This document shows, piece by piece, positions 1-9,535 of a DNA stretch of 64,000 bases. The first letter of the stretch is position 1. The number at the start of each line of letters is the position of its first letter. The translations under genes and the position numbers were made by a program. Origin of the DNA: Vibrio gazogenes (GTDB lineage: Bacteria; Pseudomonadota; Gammaproteobacteria; Enterobacterales; Vibrionaceae); the NCBI RefSeq assembly GCF_023920225.1, contig NZ_CP092588.1, positions 744,001 through 808,000 of the forward strand, written 5' to 3'. The notes below the pieces were generated by a model. It made no database searches. It saw only the letters and a list, made by a program, of their open reading frames with translations, and was not told the DNA's origin.

Positions 1-195
1 AGATCTCACACCCGAACGTTAGTTATTATCATGTGCAAGCATATCAATTCAGTATCTCGTCAGAATATAACAAGTATAAAACGAGCCTTTCCTGAGATAT
101 GTGGGTTGTTGTATTGCTCTTTGGTTCCCAATTAAAGTTCAATACCGACATTTCCTAAATGATAAAAATAAGTCGCCCCCAAAAGGAATATTATA

Positions 196-1737
196 ATGAA
201 TCAGTCTAAACATCACGAAAGTGAGGTTACTTTCAGACCTGACGAATTCTTAGTTTCAGCAACCGGTTTGGATAGTTACATTACTTATGTCAACGATGAA
301 TTTTGTAAAATCTCAGGCTTTAGTGCAGCAGAATTGATTGGTAAACCCCATAATATGGTGCGTCACCCCGATATGCCTAAAGCCGCATTTAAAGATATGT
401 GGACCCAACTGCAACAAGGGCGAAGCTGGCACGGTATGGTGAAAAATCGTTGCAAAGACGGCCGCTTTTATTGGGTAGATGCATTTATAACACCCCTATA
501 TGAAGGCGATAATATGATCGGGTATCAGTCCGTCAGACGCTGCCCCAAACGTGAACATATTCAAGCGGCTGAAACGCTCTATGCCCAGATCAACCAAGGA
601 AAAAGGTCAATATCCCTCCGAGAGAGCTACGGCATTAAGCTGTCGTTCTCCGTGATATTCGCTTTAGGGCTGATGATTGGTGCACTGACTTTTTCAGGCA
701 TATTTGCCGCAATGATATTATCGCTTTTCATTTTGACATTTACCTATCTGTATTATGATGAATTGGTCAGACTTCCCAAATATATCAAACAGCGGCAATC
801 GGTGATGGATAGTCCGTCACGTCTGATTTTCGGTGGCTCGGGACTTATCGGTAAGCTCAGTTATGATATCCAATTTCAAAATGCCAAAATAAAAACGATC
901 CTCGGCAGAAGTGCTGACAATGGTGCTGATTTGCTCGCCTTATCTCAGAAAATGAAAGATATCAGCCAGCACTCTCTCAATAGTATTGAAGCCGAAACCA
1001 ATGAACTAACCCATCTGGCAAGTGCAGCCACTCAAATCACCGACACCATTCATGATGTAAACACGAATCTCAGTTCGACCCATGATTATGTTCAGCATGT
1101 GAAAAACGAATGTAACCAAGCGGTGCAAACTCTTCACGCCAACGGTCTTTCTTTGGACAGTCTGCATCAAGGCATCGGAGAAGCCGCAGAAACGCTACGT
1201 AGGCTCACCAAAGATGCCGACAATATCTCACAAGTAATGGAAGAAATTCAGGGGGTTGCCGATCAAACAAACTTACTGGCACTTAACGCTGCGATTGAAG
1301 CAGCAAGAGCCGGTGAACAAGGCCGGGGATTTGCCGTCGTCGCTGATGAAGTTCGTAAACTTGCCGGCAGAACGCAAAATGCGACGCTAAGTATTCAACA
1401 ATCGGTCACGGATTTACAAACGTCAATGCGTAACTGGCAGAAAACAATGTTAAGAAATCAGGAAACGGCGGATGATTGCAATCAAGAATCACAAACCGTG
1501 CGGCAAATGATGAATACCGTACAAGAACAGATTTCGATACTCGAAGAGAAATCGGCTCAAATTGCGGTTGCGATGGAAGAGCAAGGAAGCGTCATTGCCG
1601 ATATGACACAGAATATGAATGATGCGCAGCAGCACGCTATCGAGAACTATAAACTGGTCACGCAAGTGAGTGAGTATGCAACACAAACCGATGAGCAAGC
1701 GATTTCAATTGCCCAGTTAAGCAGTACCTTTCGCTGA
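196..1737 (+). CDS. Aer-type PAS methyl-accepting chemotaxis protein
   Basis: A 513-residue energy/redox taxis receptor, about the length of E. coli Aer (506). An N-terminal PAS domain (about residues 15-115) contains the typical 'GKPHNMVRHPDMP' segment seen in Aer. A hydrophobic stretch at about 150-188 is the only membrane anchor and there is no large periplasmic domain, so sensing should be cytoplasmic. The C-terminal half is the signalling coiled coil, with the highly conserved hairpin tip (ADQTNLLALNAAIEAARAGE, about 350-395) that contacts CheA/CheW. A Shine-Dalgarno AAGGA lies 8 bases before the ATG. The gene is monocistronic and ends at a strong terminator shared with convergent deaD. 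Vibrios carry several Aer paralogues, so I do not assign a numbered symbol. Confidence 0.9.
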   Translation: MNQSKHHESEVTFRPDEFLVSATGLDSYITYVNDEFCKISGFSAAELIGKPHNMVRHPDMPKAAFKDMWTQLQQGRSWHGMVKNRCKDGRFYWVDAFITPLYEGDNMIGYQSVRRCPKREHIQAAETLYAQINQGKRSISLRESYGIKLSFSVIFALGLMIGALTFSGIFAAMILSLFILTFTYLYYDELVRLPKYIKQRQSVMDSPSRLIFGGSGLIGKLSYDIQFQNAKIKTILGRSADNGADLLALSQKMKDISQHSLNSIEAETNELTHLASAATQITDTIHDVNTNLSSTHDYVQHVKNECNQAVQTLHANGLSLDSLHQGIGEAAETLRRLTKDADNISQVMEEIQGVADQTNLLALNAAIEAARAGEQGRGFAVVADEVRKLAGRTQNATLSIQQSVTDLQTSMRNWQKTMLRNQETADDCNQESQTVRQMMNTVQEQISILEEKSAQIAVAMEEQGSVIADMTQNMNDAQQHAIENYKLVTQVSEYATQTDEQAISIAQLSSTFR

Positions 1738-1801
1738 ATCTCAAAGTGACCTTGCGTACTTGAGCGGTCAACATGCAACTGAACAGAGTACGTCTCAAAA
1801 A

Positions 1802-1829
1802 AAGAGGGAAGCGCAAGCGCTTCCCTCTT
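1802..1829. terminator. Bidirectional terminator between aer-like gene and deaD
   Basis: A perfect 12-bp inverted repeat (AAGAGGGAAGCG / CGCTTCCCTCTT) with a 4-base loop lies between two convergent genes. A-rich and T-rich flanks allow it to stop transcription from both sides. Confidence 0.8.
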
Positions 1830-1848
1830 CTCATTCGATCTGACTGAT

Positions 1849-3705
1849 TTATGCTTCAGTACTACGTCGAGTGTGACCGCGTTCACCACGATGAGCACCG
1901 CGATGATCCCCACCACGATTACGATCAAAACGGCGTTCGCCTTCACGACGACCTTCGCCACGGAAACCACGACCTTCGCCACGGCTGTCACGGTTTGGAC
2001 GAGCACCTTCACGACGACCGCGAGATTCACGGAAGTCATCAAAGTCGCATACAACCGCACCGACATCTTTCTGACGAATCCGAAGTTTACGCAATTTACG
2101 AGTCACATCAGAAGACATGCTTTTCGGTAATTGAACGAATGTATGTCCTTGTGCCAGTTTAATTGCACCAATTGAGTTTTTACCAAGACCCAGTTCGTTT
2201 GCCAGTGCACCGACGATATCTTTAACCTGTACACCTTGTTCACGACCGACTTGTAATTGGTAAGTATCCCAATCCTGATTGCCCTGACCATAACTCCGAC
2301 GACTATCATTACGACCATCATTGCCACCGTCACGACGCTCACGACGACGTGATTTCTCACGCTCGATTTCAGCAATCATCGGGTCTTCACCGACGTAGAA
2401 TAATGGCCGTTTGCCTTGTTGACGCTTCAGTAACATCGCCGCCAGTGTGGTGGTATCGATGTCTAAAGAATCTCTGAGGCTTTCAATCAGCTCGGAAAAT
2501 TTTTCCAATGCTTTATGTTCTTTTTCAGTTTCAAGTTCTTGGCTCAGTTGAACCAAACGTGCCTGAGCAACTTTGTCACGATGCGGTAACTGAATTTCTT
2601 CCATAGAAGAACGCGTCACTCGTTCAATCGTACGCAACATGCGGATTTGGTTGGTACGAACCAACAGGATCGCTTTTCCTTTCCGTCCGGCACGGCCAGT
2701 ACGACCAATACGGTGAATATAAGATTCTACGTCAAATGGAATGTCGTAGTTGAATACATGCGTAATTCGAGGCACATCCAGTCCACGAGCAACAACATCC
2801 GTTGCAACCAGAATGTCAGTGACACCTTTTTTGATGTGCTCAACCGTTCTTTCACGTAAAGACTGAGGAATATCACCATGCAGCGCTGTCGCTTTAAATC
2901 CGCGAGAAGAAAGCCAGTCAGCCAGACGCTCGGTGTCTTGACGGGTACGCACGAAAACAATGGATGCATCCGTTTCTTCCGTCTCAAGTATACGAACCAT
3001 GGCTTCATCTTTTTCAACGCCTTTCACAACCCAGTATTGCTGTTCTACTTTAGCAACGGTCTGGTTTGAACCTGCCACATCAACGCGGGCCGGATTACGC
3101 AGGTAACGGTCCACAATGTTTTTGACCATTGGCGGCATTGTCGCTGAGAACAAAACACGCTGAGCACTTTCAGGAGATTGTTCCATAATCCAGGTCACAT
3201 CATCGACAAAACCCATTTTCAGCATTTCATCAGCTTCATCGAGAATAAAGGTGTGACACTCATCCAAATGGAGACGATCACGAGTGATTAAATCTTTAAC
3301 TCGTCCCGGTGTACCCACAACAATGTGAGCACCCGATTTCAGTGCGCGCATCTGATCGACGATCGATGCACCACCATAAATTTCTAATACTTTCAGGCCT
3401 ACAATTTGTTGACCTAAAGTTTTGATTTCTGCAGCAACCTGAATTGCCAGCTCACGCGTCGGTGCCATAACAATGGCCTGAGGCTTACGCTGATCCATAA
3501 TCAGTTTATTGAGCAGAGGTAGAGAGAATGCTGCGGTTTTGCCGGTACCGGTTTGTGCTTTACCTAAAGCATCACGACCTTCCAACAAAAATGGAATGGC
3601 AGCAGCCTGAATGGGTGTAGGAGAAACGAAGCCCATATTGTCCAGAGCGGTGAGGATTTCGTTTTTGAGCGCTAATTCTTTGAATTGAATCACATTTTCT
3701 TGCAT
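1849..3705 (-). CDS. deaD: ATP-dependent DEAD-box RNA helicase DeaD (CsdA)
   Basis: A 618-residue cold-shock RNA helicase that unwinds structured mRNA and helps assemble the 50S subunit. Visible motifs in order are the Q motif (SPTPIQAAAIP), Walker A (AQTGTGKT, about residue 50), motif II (LDEADEML), motif III (SATMP), and motif VI (HRIGRTGRAGR). A DbpA-type RNA-binding domain follows (about 480-560), then an Arg/Gly-rich basic tail (REGARPNRDSRGEGRG and onward). Length and tail match E. coli DeaD (629) and not the shorter RhlE or SrmB. The tail is low-complexity. The region upstream of the start is unusually long and may hold a cold-responsive leader, as known for deaD elsewhere; I infer this and cannot show it. 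Confidence 0.95.
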   Translation of the reverse strand: MQENVIQFKELALKNEILTALDNMGFVSPTPIQAAAIPFLLEGRDALGKAQTGTGKTAAFSLPLLNKLIMDQRKPQAIVMAPTRELAIQVAAEIKTLGQQIVGLKVLEIYGGASIVDQMRALKSGAHIVVGTPGRVKDLITRDRLHLDECHTFILDEADEMLKMGFVDDVTWIMEQSPESAQRVLFSATMPPMVKNIVDRYLRNPARVDVAGSNQTVAKVEQQYWVVKGVEKDEAMVRILETEETDASIVFVRTRQDTERLADWLSSRGFKATALHGDIPQSLRERTVEHIKKGVTDILVATDVVARGLDVPRITHVFNYDIPFDVESYIHRIGRTGRAGRKGKAILLVRTNQIRMLRTIERVTRSSMEEIQLPHRDKVAQARLVQLSQELETEKEHKALEKFSELIESLRDSLDIDTTTLAAMLLKRQQGKRPLFYVGEDPMIAEIEREKSRRRERRDGGNDGRNDSRRSYGQGNQDWDTYQLQVGREQGVQVKDIVGALANELGLGKNSIGAIKLAQGHTFVQLPKSMSSDVTRKLRKLRIRQKDVGAVVCDFDDFRESRGRREGARPNRDSRGEGRGFRGEGRREGERRFDRNRGGDHRGAHRGERGHTRRSTEA

Positions 3706-4326
3706 GGGGTTCCCACTAATTTAGATGAATAACAAGGCCCCATGCGCTTTACCATTTCTAATCCAGTCAAGGATAGATTCCTTTCCGTACGGTATTAACT
3801 AAAGACCGCTTTAAAGCGACGAGGGACATAACAAAGGAGGCGGATTATTCCTTAAATGCATAAAAAAATCTAGAAAAAATTGAAATTCATCACATATTTT
3901 TCTCAATGCGAACAAAAACTTCCTTTTAATTCCGTCACATAACATATTGTCATGATTTTTTAAACCCCACCGCTACAGATTCGATGTTGCACAATAACAG
4001 TGAAAATATGGTCGCAATGAAAATCGAGCATAGCGACATCACATCACTGCTGTATCACATTGCCAAATGATGGCTGAATCCCTGCAAGATACAAGAATGT
4101 CGACTGATACGCATTCTATCCAAAACCGCTACCAGCGCACGACATCTGTAGGTATGCTCATGAGGGAGTCATATACTTTCCCCCAATTACCGAGTACCAT
4201 GTGGGGGTATTATAATATTTACGGATATTTCGCAGATGTTCGATGCCATGTACTGGAGAACACTTCGCGAAATTGAGGAGAGCGACCTCTCCTGAGCCAA
4301 AAGATGAAAGGTTAAAATAATATCTG
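3706..4326. other. Intergenic region between divergent deaD and rnb
   Basis: About 620 bp without a convincing gene. It holds the leader/promoter of deaD (leftward) and of rnb (rightward). The deaD-proximal part contains an A/T-rich stretch near 3850-3960. A TATAAT box lies at 4211-4216 towards rnb. Short open frames inside (for example 4067-4276) have no recognisable product. Confidence 0.6.
4187..4216 (+). promoter_or_regulatory. Putative rnb promoter
   Basis: A consensus -10 hexamer TATAAT at 4211-4216 is preceded, with 18-base spacing, by a weak -35-like TTACCG at 4187. It overlaps a CCCCCA...TGGGGG inverted repeat (about 4180-4207). It lies about 110 bp before rnb. Prediction by eye only. 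Confidence 0.35.
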
Positions 4327-6324
4327 ATGTTTCAAGACAATCCATTACTTGCCCAGTTAAAACAACAGATTCAGGAGAATCTGCCGAAAAAAGAAGGGAC
4401 CATTAAAGCAACTGATAAAGGTTTCGGCTTTTTGGAAATCGACAGTAAGAACAGTATCTTTATCCCACCTCCCTATATGAAAAAATCAATGCATGGCGAT
4501 AAAGTCATTGCAATCATCCGCACCGAAAACGAACGTGACGTTGCCGAACCACAAGAGTTACTCGAACCTGCCCTCTCTCGCTTTATTGGTCGTGTCAAAC
4601 TGCACAAAGGCAAACTCAATGTTGCACCGGATCACCCACAACTGAAGAAACAACCGCTGAAAGCGAAAGTCAGAAAAGGGTTGGATCCAAACACGATTGC
4701 AGAAAACGACTGGGTCGTCGCACAGCTCACGCGTCATCCACTCAAAGGCGACAATGGTTTTTTCGTTGAAATTACCCATAAAATTACCGATGCCGACGAC
4801 AAAATCGCCCCTTGGTGGGTCACGTTGGCAGCAAACGATTTACCGAATCAAGAGCCGGAAGGGATCGAGAACTGGGAACTGAAAGATGACCCGGCACTTG
4901 CTCGGGTTGATTTAACCGATATTCCATTTGTGACGATTGATGGTGCATCAACTCAAGATATGGACGATGCGTTGTACGCCAAGCGCACTGAGTCCGGTGA
5001 TTTTGAGTTAACCATCGCCATTGCGGATCCAACCGCTTACATCACGCCTGATGATCAGATGGATAAAGTTGCCCGTGAACGTGGTTTTACAATTTACCTG
5101 CCGGGACGCAATATTCCGATGCTCCCGAGAGAGCTCGCTGACAACTTATGTTCACTGCGGGAAGGTGAGATCCGCCCAGCCCTGTGCTGTACAGTCACTG
5201 TCGCTCAGGATGGCACCCTGCAAGATGATATCCGCTTTTTCTCAGCACACATTCAATCTCATGCTCGTTTGGTTTACGATCATGTTTCAGACTGGCTGGA
5301 ACTCGGTAAGTCGAGTGATTGGACACCTTCCGATGACATTGCTCAGGTCGTCCGAGATCTATATGCCTTTTCTCAGGCGCGTAGCTCATGGCGAGAAACG
5401 CACGCAGTGGTCTTCCCCGACAGACCGGATTATCGTTTTGAACTCAGTGAAGATAACGATGTGATTGCCATTCATGCCGATATGCGCCGCAGTGCCAACC
5501 GTCTGGTTGAGGAAGCAATGGTGACGGCGAACGTCTGTGCCGGTAAAGTGCTTCAGCAACAATTCGGGACGGGTGTATTTAACGTCCACGACGGGTTTAA
5601 AACTGAACGGATTGCGGATGTGATTACGCTGATTACCGAACACGGCATGAGTGAGCACACCGATGAAACGGTCAAAACACTCACAGGGTTTTCCTCACTA
5701 CGTCGTTGGCTTGCTACCCAAGACACCAGCTATTTGGATAACCGTATTCGGAAATTCCAAAGCTATAGTGAAATCAGTAATCAACCGGCACCACATTTTG
5801 CCATGGGGCTGGACGTCTATGCGACATGGACATCCCCGATTCGTAAATATGGCGATATGATCAATCACCGCTTACTGAAGTCTTATATTATGGGTAAACC
5901 ACCAGTGCAATTACCGGATGAACTGGTTGGTGAAGAGCTGGCGATTCATCGGAAGCATCATAAGATTGCAGAAAGAAGTGTCAGTGACTGGCTTTATGCC
6001 CGGACCTTAGCTGAAGAGCCGCAGAAGCAAACACGCTACCATGCGGAAATCTTTGATATCAACCGTGCCGGCATGCGGATCAGATTACTCGAAAATGGAG
6101 CCACCGCATTTGTTCCTGCCCCACTGATCATGGCTAACAAAGAACGTATCGAGTGCCATGCAGATCAAGGTTATATCTACATTGATAAAGCATTGGTGTA
6201 TAAACTGGGCGATACACTTGAAGTCACACTCAATGAAGTGAATCAAGAAAACCGGAACATCATTGCCAAACCAACTGCCGTTTTTGCTGAGCCGCCTCAA
6301 AGCGACGTATCAGAAACAGCTTGA
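4327..6324 (+). CDS. rnb: Exoribonuclease II (RNase II)
   Basis: A processive 3'-to-5' exoribonuclease that degrades single-stranded RNA. The 665-residue product starts MFQDNPLLAQLKQQ, nearly as in E. coli RNase II (644). Cold-shock-type OB folds occupy about residues 20-165. The RNB catalytic domain (about 190-520) carries the Asp cluster in TIDGASTQDMDDAL (about 205-215) that binds the catalytic metals. A C-terminal S1-like domain follows (about 565-645). It is RNase II rather than RNase R because it lacks the long N-terminal HTH and the Lys-rich tail. It is transcribed alone, divergent from deaD, with a strong terminator 80 bp downstream. Confidence 0.96.
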   Translation: MFQDNPLLAQLKQQIQENLPKKEGTIKATDKGFGFLEIDSKNSIFIPPPYMKKSMHGDKVIAIIRTENERDVAEPQELLEPALSRFIGRVKLHKGKLNVAPDHPQLKKQPLKAKVRKGLDPNTIAENDWVVAQLTRHPLKGDNGFFVEITHKITDADDKIAPWWVTLAANDLPNQEPEGIENWELKDDPALARVDLTDIPFVTIDGASTQDMDDALYAKRTESGDFELTIAIADPTAYITPDDQMDKVARERGFTIYLPGRNIPMLPRELADNLCSLREGEIRPALCCTVTVAQDGTLQDDIRFFSAHIQSHARLVYDHVSDWLELGKSSDWTPSDDIAQVVRDLYAFSQARSSWRETHAVVFPDRPDYRFELSEDNDVIAIHADMRRSANRLVEEAMVTANVCAGKVLQQQFGTGVFNVHDGFKTERIADVITLITEHGMSEHTDETVKTLTGFSSLRRWLATQDTSYLDNRIRKFQSYSEISNQPAPHFAMGLDVYATWTSPIRKYGDMINHRLLKSYIMGKPPVQLPDELVGEELAIHRKHHKIAERSVSDWLYARTLAEEPQKQTRYHAEIFDINRAGMRIRLLENGATAFVPAPLIMANKERIECHADQGYIYIDKALVYKLGDTLEVTLNEVNQENRNIIAKPTAVFAEPPQSDVSETA

Positions 6325-6407
6325 TGCTATATTCAAGCTTACGGCTACGATTGAAGTAGCCGTGAGTGGCGTCTAATCGCCGACATGATTTAACATCTAT
6401 TTTGCAT

Positions 6408-6437
6408 AAAAAAGGTATTCATATGAATACCTTTTTT
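6408..6437 (+). terminator. Rho-independent terminator after rnb
   Basis: A perfect 15-bp palindrome AAAAAAGGTATTCAT / ATGAATACCTTTTTT ends in a T tract. Its A/T flanks make it usable in both directions, so it may also serve the leftward gene ending at 6521. Confidence 0.85.
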
Positions 6438-6520
6438 TCATCAATCCGAAATATAGTGATGCTTTATCTTAATAACCAATCATCTGAATCAGCCTCAATA
6501 AACCACTGATATACAAACAA

Positions 6521-6865
6521 TCAAGACCAGAACAAGGATTTCGGGTCTTTTTCAACTTCACGAATTAATGCGGTTAAATCTTCACTCCGCCCCAAGAAAG
6601 GGTATGGCAACCAAGTGTTTCTATCATCCGGCACATAGAGTGCCCACACTCGCGCTTGCTGATCCCACTGAATCTTTGCCACTGGCGTAGAATAATCGCA
6701 ATGACTGGAATCAAGCTTATAATGGTGTTTGAGAAATTTGACACCATCCACAATCGGCTCAAAGCATGATTTACCAATGCCAACCGGCAATCCCTGATTG
6801 CGATTTTGGCATAATAGCTCAGCTCGGTGTTCGATCTGACGTTGTAATAGGTTAACGACCGTCAT
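6521..6865 (-). CDS. DUF3024-like small protein
   Basis: A 114-residue soluble protein with no signal peptide or membrane segment. It resembles the DUF3024 family of short proteobacterial proteins: a conserved 'PVAKIQWDQQARVWALYVPDDRNTWLPYP' core (Trp- and aromatic-rich) after an N-terminal helical part with two Cys. Function is unknown in the family. It ends towards the rnb terminator and stands alone. The family assignment is by recognition of the core and is moderately secure; the reading frame itself is well supported by length and composition. Confidence 0.75.
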   Translation of the reverse strand: MTVVNLLQRQIEHRAELLCQNRNQGLPVGIGKSCFEPIVDGVKFLKHHYKLDSSHCDYSTPVAKIQWDQQARVWALYVPDDRNTWLPYPFLGRSEDLTALIREVEKDPKSLFWS

Positions 6866-7213
6866 CTATATCTCAATAAACCTCTGAATCAACTAAGATA
6901 AGCAACCATGACACATTTCCGGTTCTGACTGCATTGATCTCACGATGTACCGAGTATAAACCATTCCCCTCTTCAGGACGATACACAAAGCTGAATTCTG
7001 CCCCGTCACCTCAAGGAAAAGCTCATCAAGCATGACTTGCCCAAATACCTGACCAATATTTTCACCGCCACGGCTTTCAGGTGACTGTCTATACCCAAGT
7101 TGGAGCAATGTGTCGAAATGTCATATTCTCTTCCGACTCACTGACCATCAGTCACAAAAATGTCATCAAAATCTCATAATATCGAGGCTTTATTAGATAA
7201 CGTGGAGTGGATT
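6866..7213. other. Intergenic region upstream of the pstS-like gene
   Basis: About 350 bp between two divergent genes. A 71-codon leftward frame with a TTG start (6893-7108) spans much of it but has no recognisable product or ribosome-binding site. The TCA/TGTCATCAAAATCTCATAA stretch near 7155-7180 could include a Pho-box-like TGTCA repeat, but the spacing does not fit a clear 11-bp Pho box. Confidence 0.4.
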
Positions 7214-8032
7214 ATGTTGCGGGTTGTTATCGGCCTATTTCTCAGTGTATGGGTCATGTCATCGCAGGTTGTTGCCAAAGAAATCAATGTATCTGGGTCA
7301 ACCTCAGTCACGCGAATTATGGATGTTCTTGCTGAAGACTATAATAAATCGCATCCAGAAAGCTTTGTTGCTGTTCAAGGCGTGGGCTCAACTGCGGGAA
7401 TTACTCTGTTGAAAAAAGGTGTTGCCGATATAGCAATGAGTTCCCGCTATCTGACTGAAGGTGAGCTGGAAGAAAATTTAGAAATACGACTCATCGCATA
7501 TGACGGTTTAGCAATTGTCGTGAATCTCGCCAATCCGATCAAGAATCTGACCCGAGACCAGCTCTACAAAATTTATAAAGGTCAGATTACCAACTGGAAG
7601 ACGTTGGGAGGAAATGATCAAAGAATTGCGGTCGTAACACGGGAAGCGTCATCCGGCTCCAGATTTAGTTTTGAAAGTCTGTTGGGATTAACCCGGGTCG
7701 TCAACAATCGTTTGGTCTCAGATATCAACCCAAGTAACCTTGTCGTCAACAGTAACAGCATGGTCAAAACATTAGTCAGTCATAATCCACGAGCCATTGG
7801 CTTCATTTCGACCGGCTCTGTTGATCAGTCAATTAAGGCCGTTCCATTTGAAGGCGTAGTGGCTTCGACGAAAACCATTTCTGATGGGTCGTATCAGCTT
7901 TCGAGACCATTTCTAGTCGTTGATTATTCTGATAAAGCCAATCAAGAAACCCAAGATTTTATCAAATACCTTCAATCGGATCGGGCACGGGAACTAATTC
8001 ACAGCTATGGATATATTCCATCCATTCAATAA
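7214..8032 (+). CDS. PstS-type phosphate ABC transporter substrate-binding protein
   Basis: A 272-residue periplasmic phosphate-binding protein of the PstS/PBP-like family. A Sec signal peptide (MLRVVIGLFLSVWVMSSQVVA) precedes the mature KEINVSGSTS. Phosphate-contact segments are GSTSVTRIM near the N terminus, GVGSTAGITLLKKGVADIAMSSR, and REASSGSRFSFESLL. I chose the ATG at 7214 because GTGGAGTGG lies just upstream and the signal peptide then starts at residue 1; an earlier ATG at 7160 would add 18 polar residues. No pstC, pstA, pstB or phoU is adjacent, so it is an orphan binding protein, possibly working with a Pst permease elsewhere or as a secreted or sensory phosphate binder. Confidence 0.88.
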   Translation: MLRVVIGLFLSVWVMSSQVVAKEINVSGSTSVTRIMDVLAEDYNKSHPESFVAVQGVGSTAGITLLKKGVADIAMSSRYLTEGELEENLEIRLIAYDGLAIVVNLANPIKNLTRDQLYKIYKGQITNWKTLGGNDQRIAVVTREASSGSRFSFESLLGLTRVVNNRLVSDINPSNLVVNSNSMVKTLVSHNPRAIGFISTGSVDQSIKAVPFEGVVASTKTISDGSYQLSRPFLVVDYSDKANQETQDFIKYLQSDRARELIHSYGYIPSIQ

Positions 8033-8073
8033 GCGATTGATGATTAGCATTAAATCTACATATTAATGATGTA

Positions 8074-8100
8074 AAAAGGACTGGCTGAGCCAGTCCTTTT
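8074..8100. terminator. Terminator between pstS-like gene and clcA
   Basis: Stem AAAAGGACTGGCT / AGCCAGTCCTTTT followed by T's, between two convergent genes; usable from both sides. Confidence 0.85.
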
Positions 8101-8125
8101 CTTATGCTCGAGCACCACGCCATGA

Positions 8126-9535
8126 TTAAGCGATAGGAGTCTCCTGCGGTGGTAAATCCTGCTGACGCAGTTTCTCGTTTTTCAGAGTCCGATGGAGTAG
8201 TTGACTGTATAGTGGCTCGCCACCGAGTAACTGAGCAAAAACAACCGCGCCCAATACAGTAATGATAAGCGGTAAAATCAAATAATAGTTATTGGTCATC
8301 TCAATCACCAATAAAATACCGGTAATCGGGGCTCGAACCGTTGCAGCAAATAATGCCCCCATCCCCGCAATTGCAAACATTCCCGGATCAAATGCCAGCT
8401 CAGGCAGAAAGTTATGGGAAATCAGCCCAAATGCATAGCCAAACAATGTCCCTAAAGCCAACATCGGGGCAAAAATACCACCGGGTGCACCAGAGCCAAA
8501 ACAGAGCATCGTGGTTAAGATACGTCCCAAAAATAGCAGCATTAACAGACTCGCCGTGTAACCGCCATTGGTAATCACAGGAATAAGCGAGATGCCGCCA
8601 CCGGTAAGATCAGGCAAATATAGCAACAAGATGCCGAAACACCCACCGAGAAAAGAACCGATCAGTAAATAACGCTTGCGATCATTACGGTGGATCTTGA
8701 CAAAAACATCCTGAAAAAATGTCACCAGACGGTTGAAGAATACCCCGAAAATCCCAAATAGAATGCCCAGCAATAAAAAGAGCCACAATGCTTCGATTTC
8801 TGGTGCCTGATACTGAGGCATGGCAATCACGGCCGCCTGACCATTAATCATCCGAAATACAATATTGGCAAAAACAGAAGAGATGATCACCGCTTTAATC
8901 GAAATCAGCGTGTAACGAAACTGGGGACGCATCTCTTCAACCACAAACATGATCCCAGCCAGTGGTGCGTTAAATGCCGCAGATAACCCACCGGCAGCGC
9001 CTGCGGCCAATAACGAATGTCGGGCATCATCATTTTTAACCCGGAACAGACCCGAGATCATCCGTCCGATTGCACCACCCATCTGAACCGTCGGGCCTTC
9101 ACGACCTAACACCATGCCGGAACCCAGCGCACCGAGCCCACCAAAGAATTTCACCGGCAGCACCCGCCACCAACGAACTTGCCGCATTCCGTCCATCGCC
9201 CCTTCAATTTCAGGAATCCCGGAACCTGCAGCTTCCGGTGCAAAACGGTGAACCAGAAAGTAACCGATAAAAGCTAAACTCGCACTAATTAAAAATGCCG
9301 CCAGCCAAAGTGGCAATAGATTACCAATTTCACTGATGAGCCAGCTCGTCCGTGTTTCTGAAACAAAATGAATGCCTAACTCAAAATAGGTTCCGGCCAA
9401 GCCAGATAAAATCCCGACAAGAATAGAAAGCAGCAAAACAGAGACCGGTGTCTTATCTTTTGAGAGAAACTGATTAATGGCGTCTTTAGGGACTTTGGCT
9501 AACAGGGAAGGTTTGAATCTCTCTTTAGATCTCAT
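8126..9535 (-). CDS. clcA: H+/Cl- exchange transporter ClcA
   Basis: A 469-residue inner-membrane ClC antiporter that exchanges chloride for protons and supports acid resistance. ClC signature segments are all present: GSGIPEIEGAM (selectivity filter), GREGPTVQMGGAIG with the gating Glu, EEMRPQFRYTL carrying the intracellular proton Glu, GAPGGIFAPMLALG, and GGEPLYSQLL with the chloride-coordinating Tyr. Retention of both glutamates indicates an antiporter and not a passive channel. No CBS domains, as in E. coli ClcA (473). GAGG lies 9 bases before the ATG. Single-gene unit convergent with the pstS-like gene. Confidence 0.95.
   Translation of the reverse strand: MRSKERFKPSLLAKVPKDAINQFLSKDKTPVSVLLLSILVGILSGLAGTYFELGIHFVSETRTSWLISEIGNLLPLWLAAFLISASLAFIGYFLVHRFAPEAAGSGIPEIEGAMDGMRQVRWWRVLPVKFFGGLGALGSGMVLGREGPTVQMGGAIGRMISGLFRVKNDDARHSLLAAGAAGGLSAAFNAPLAGIMFVVEEMRPQFRYTLISIKAVIISSVFANIVFRMINGQAAVIAMPQYQAPEIEALWLFLLLGILFGIFGVFFNRLVTFFQDVFVKIHRNDRKRYLLIGSFLGGCFGILLLYLPDLTGGGISLIPVITNGGYTASLLMLLFLGRILTTMLCFGSGAPGGIFAPMLALGTLFGYAFGLISHNFLPELAFDPGMFAIAGMGALFAATVRAPITGILLVIEMTNNYYLILPLIITVLGAVVFAQLLGGEPLYSQLLHRTLKNEKLRQQDLPPQETPIA

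Noticed and set aside
4067..4276. 69-codon frame ahead of rnb
   Set aside because: Overlaps the likely rnb promoter (TATAAT at 4211); composition looks non-coding.
6893..7108. 71-codon leftward open frame upstream of the pstS-like gene
   Set aside because: Needs a TTG start, has no ribosome-binding site, and matches no family I know. The DNA more likely holds promoters.
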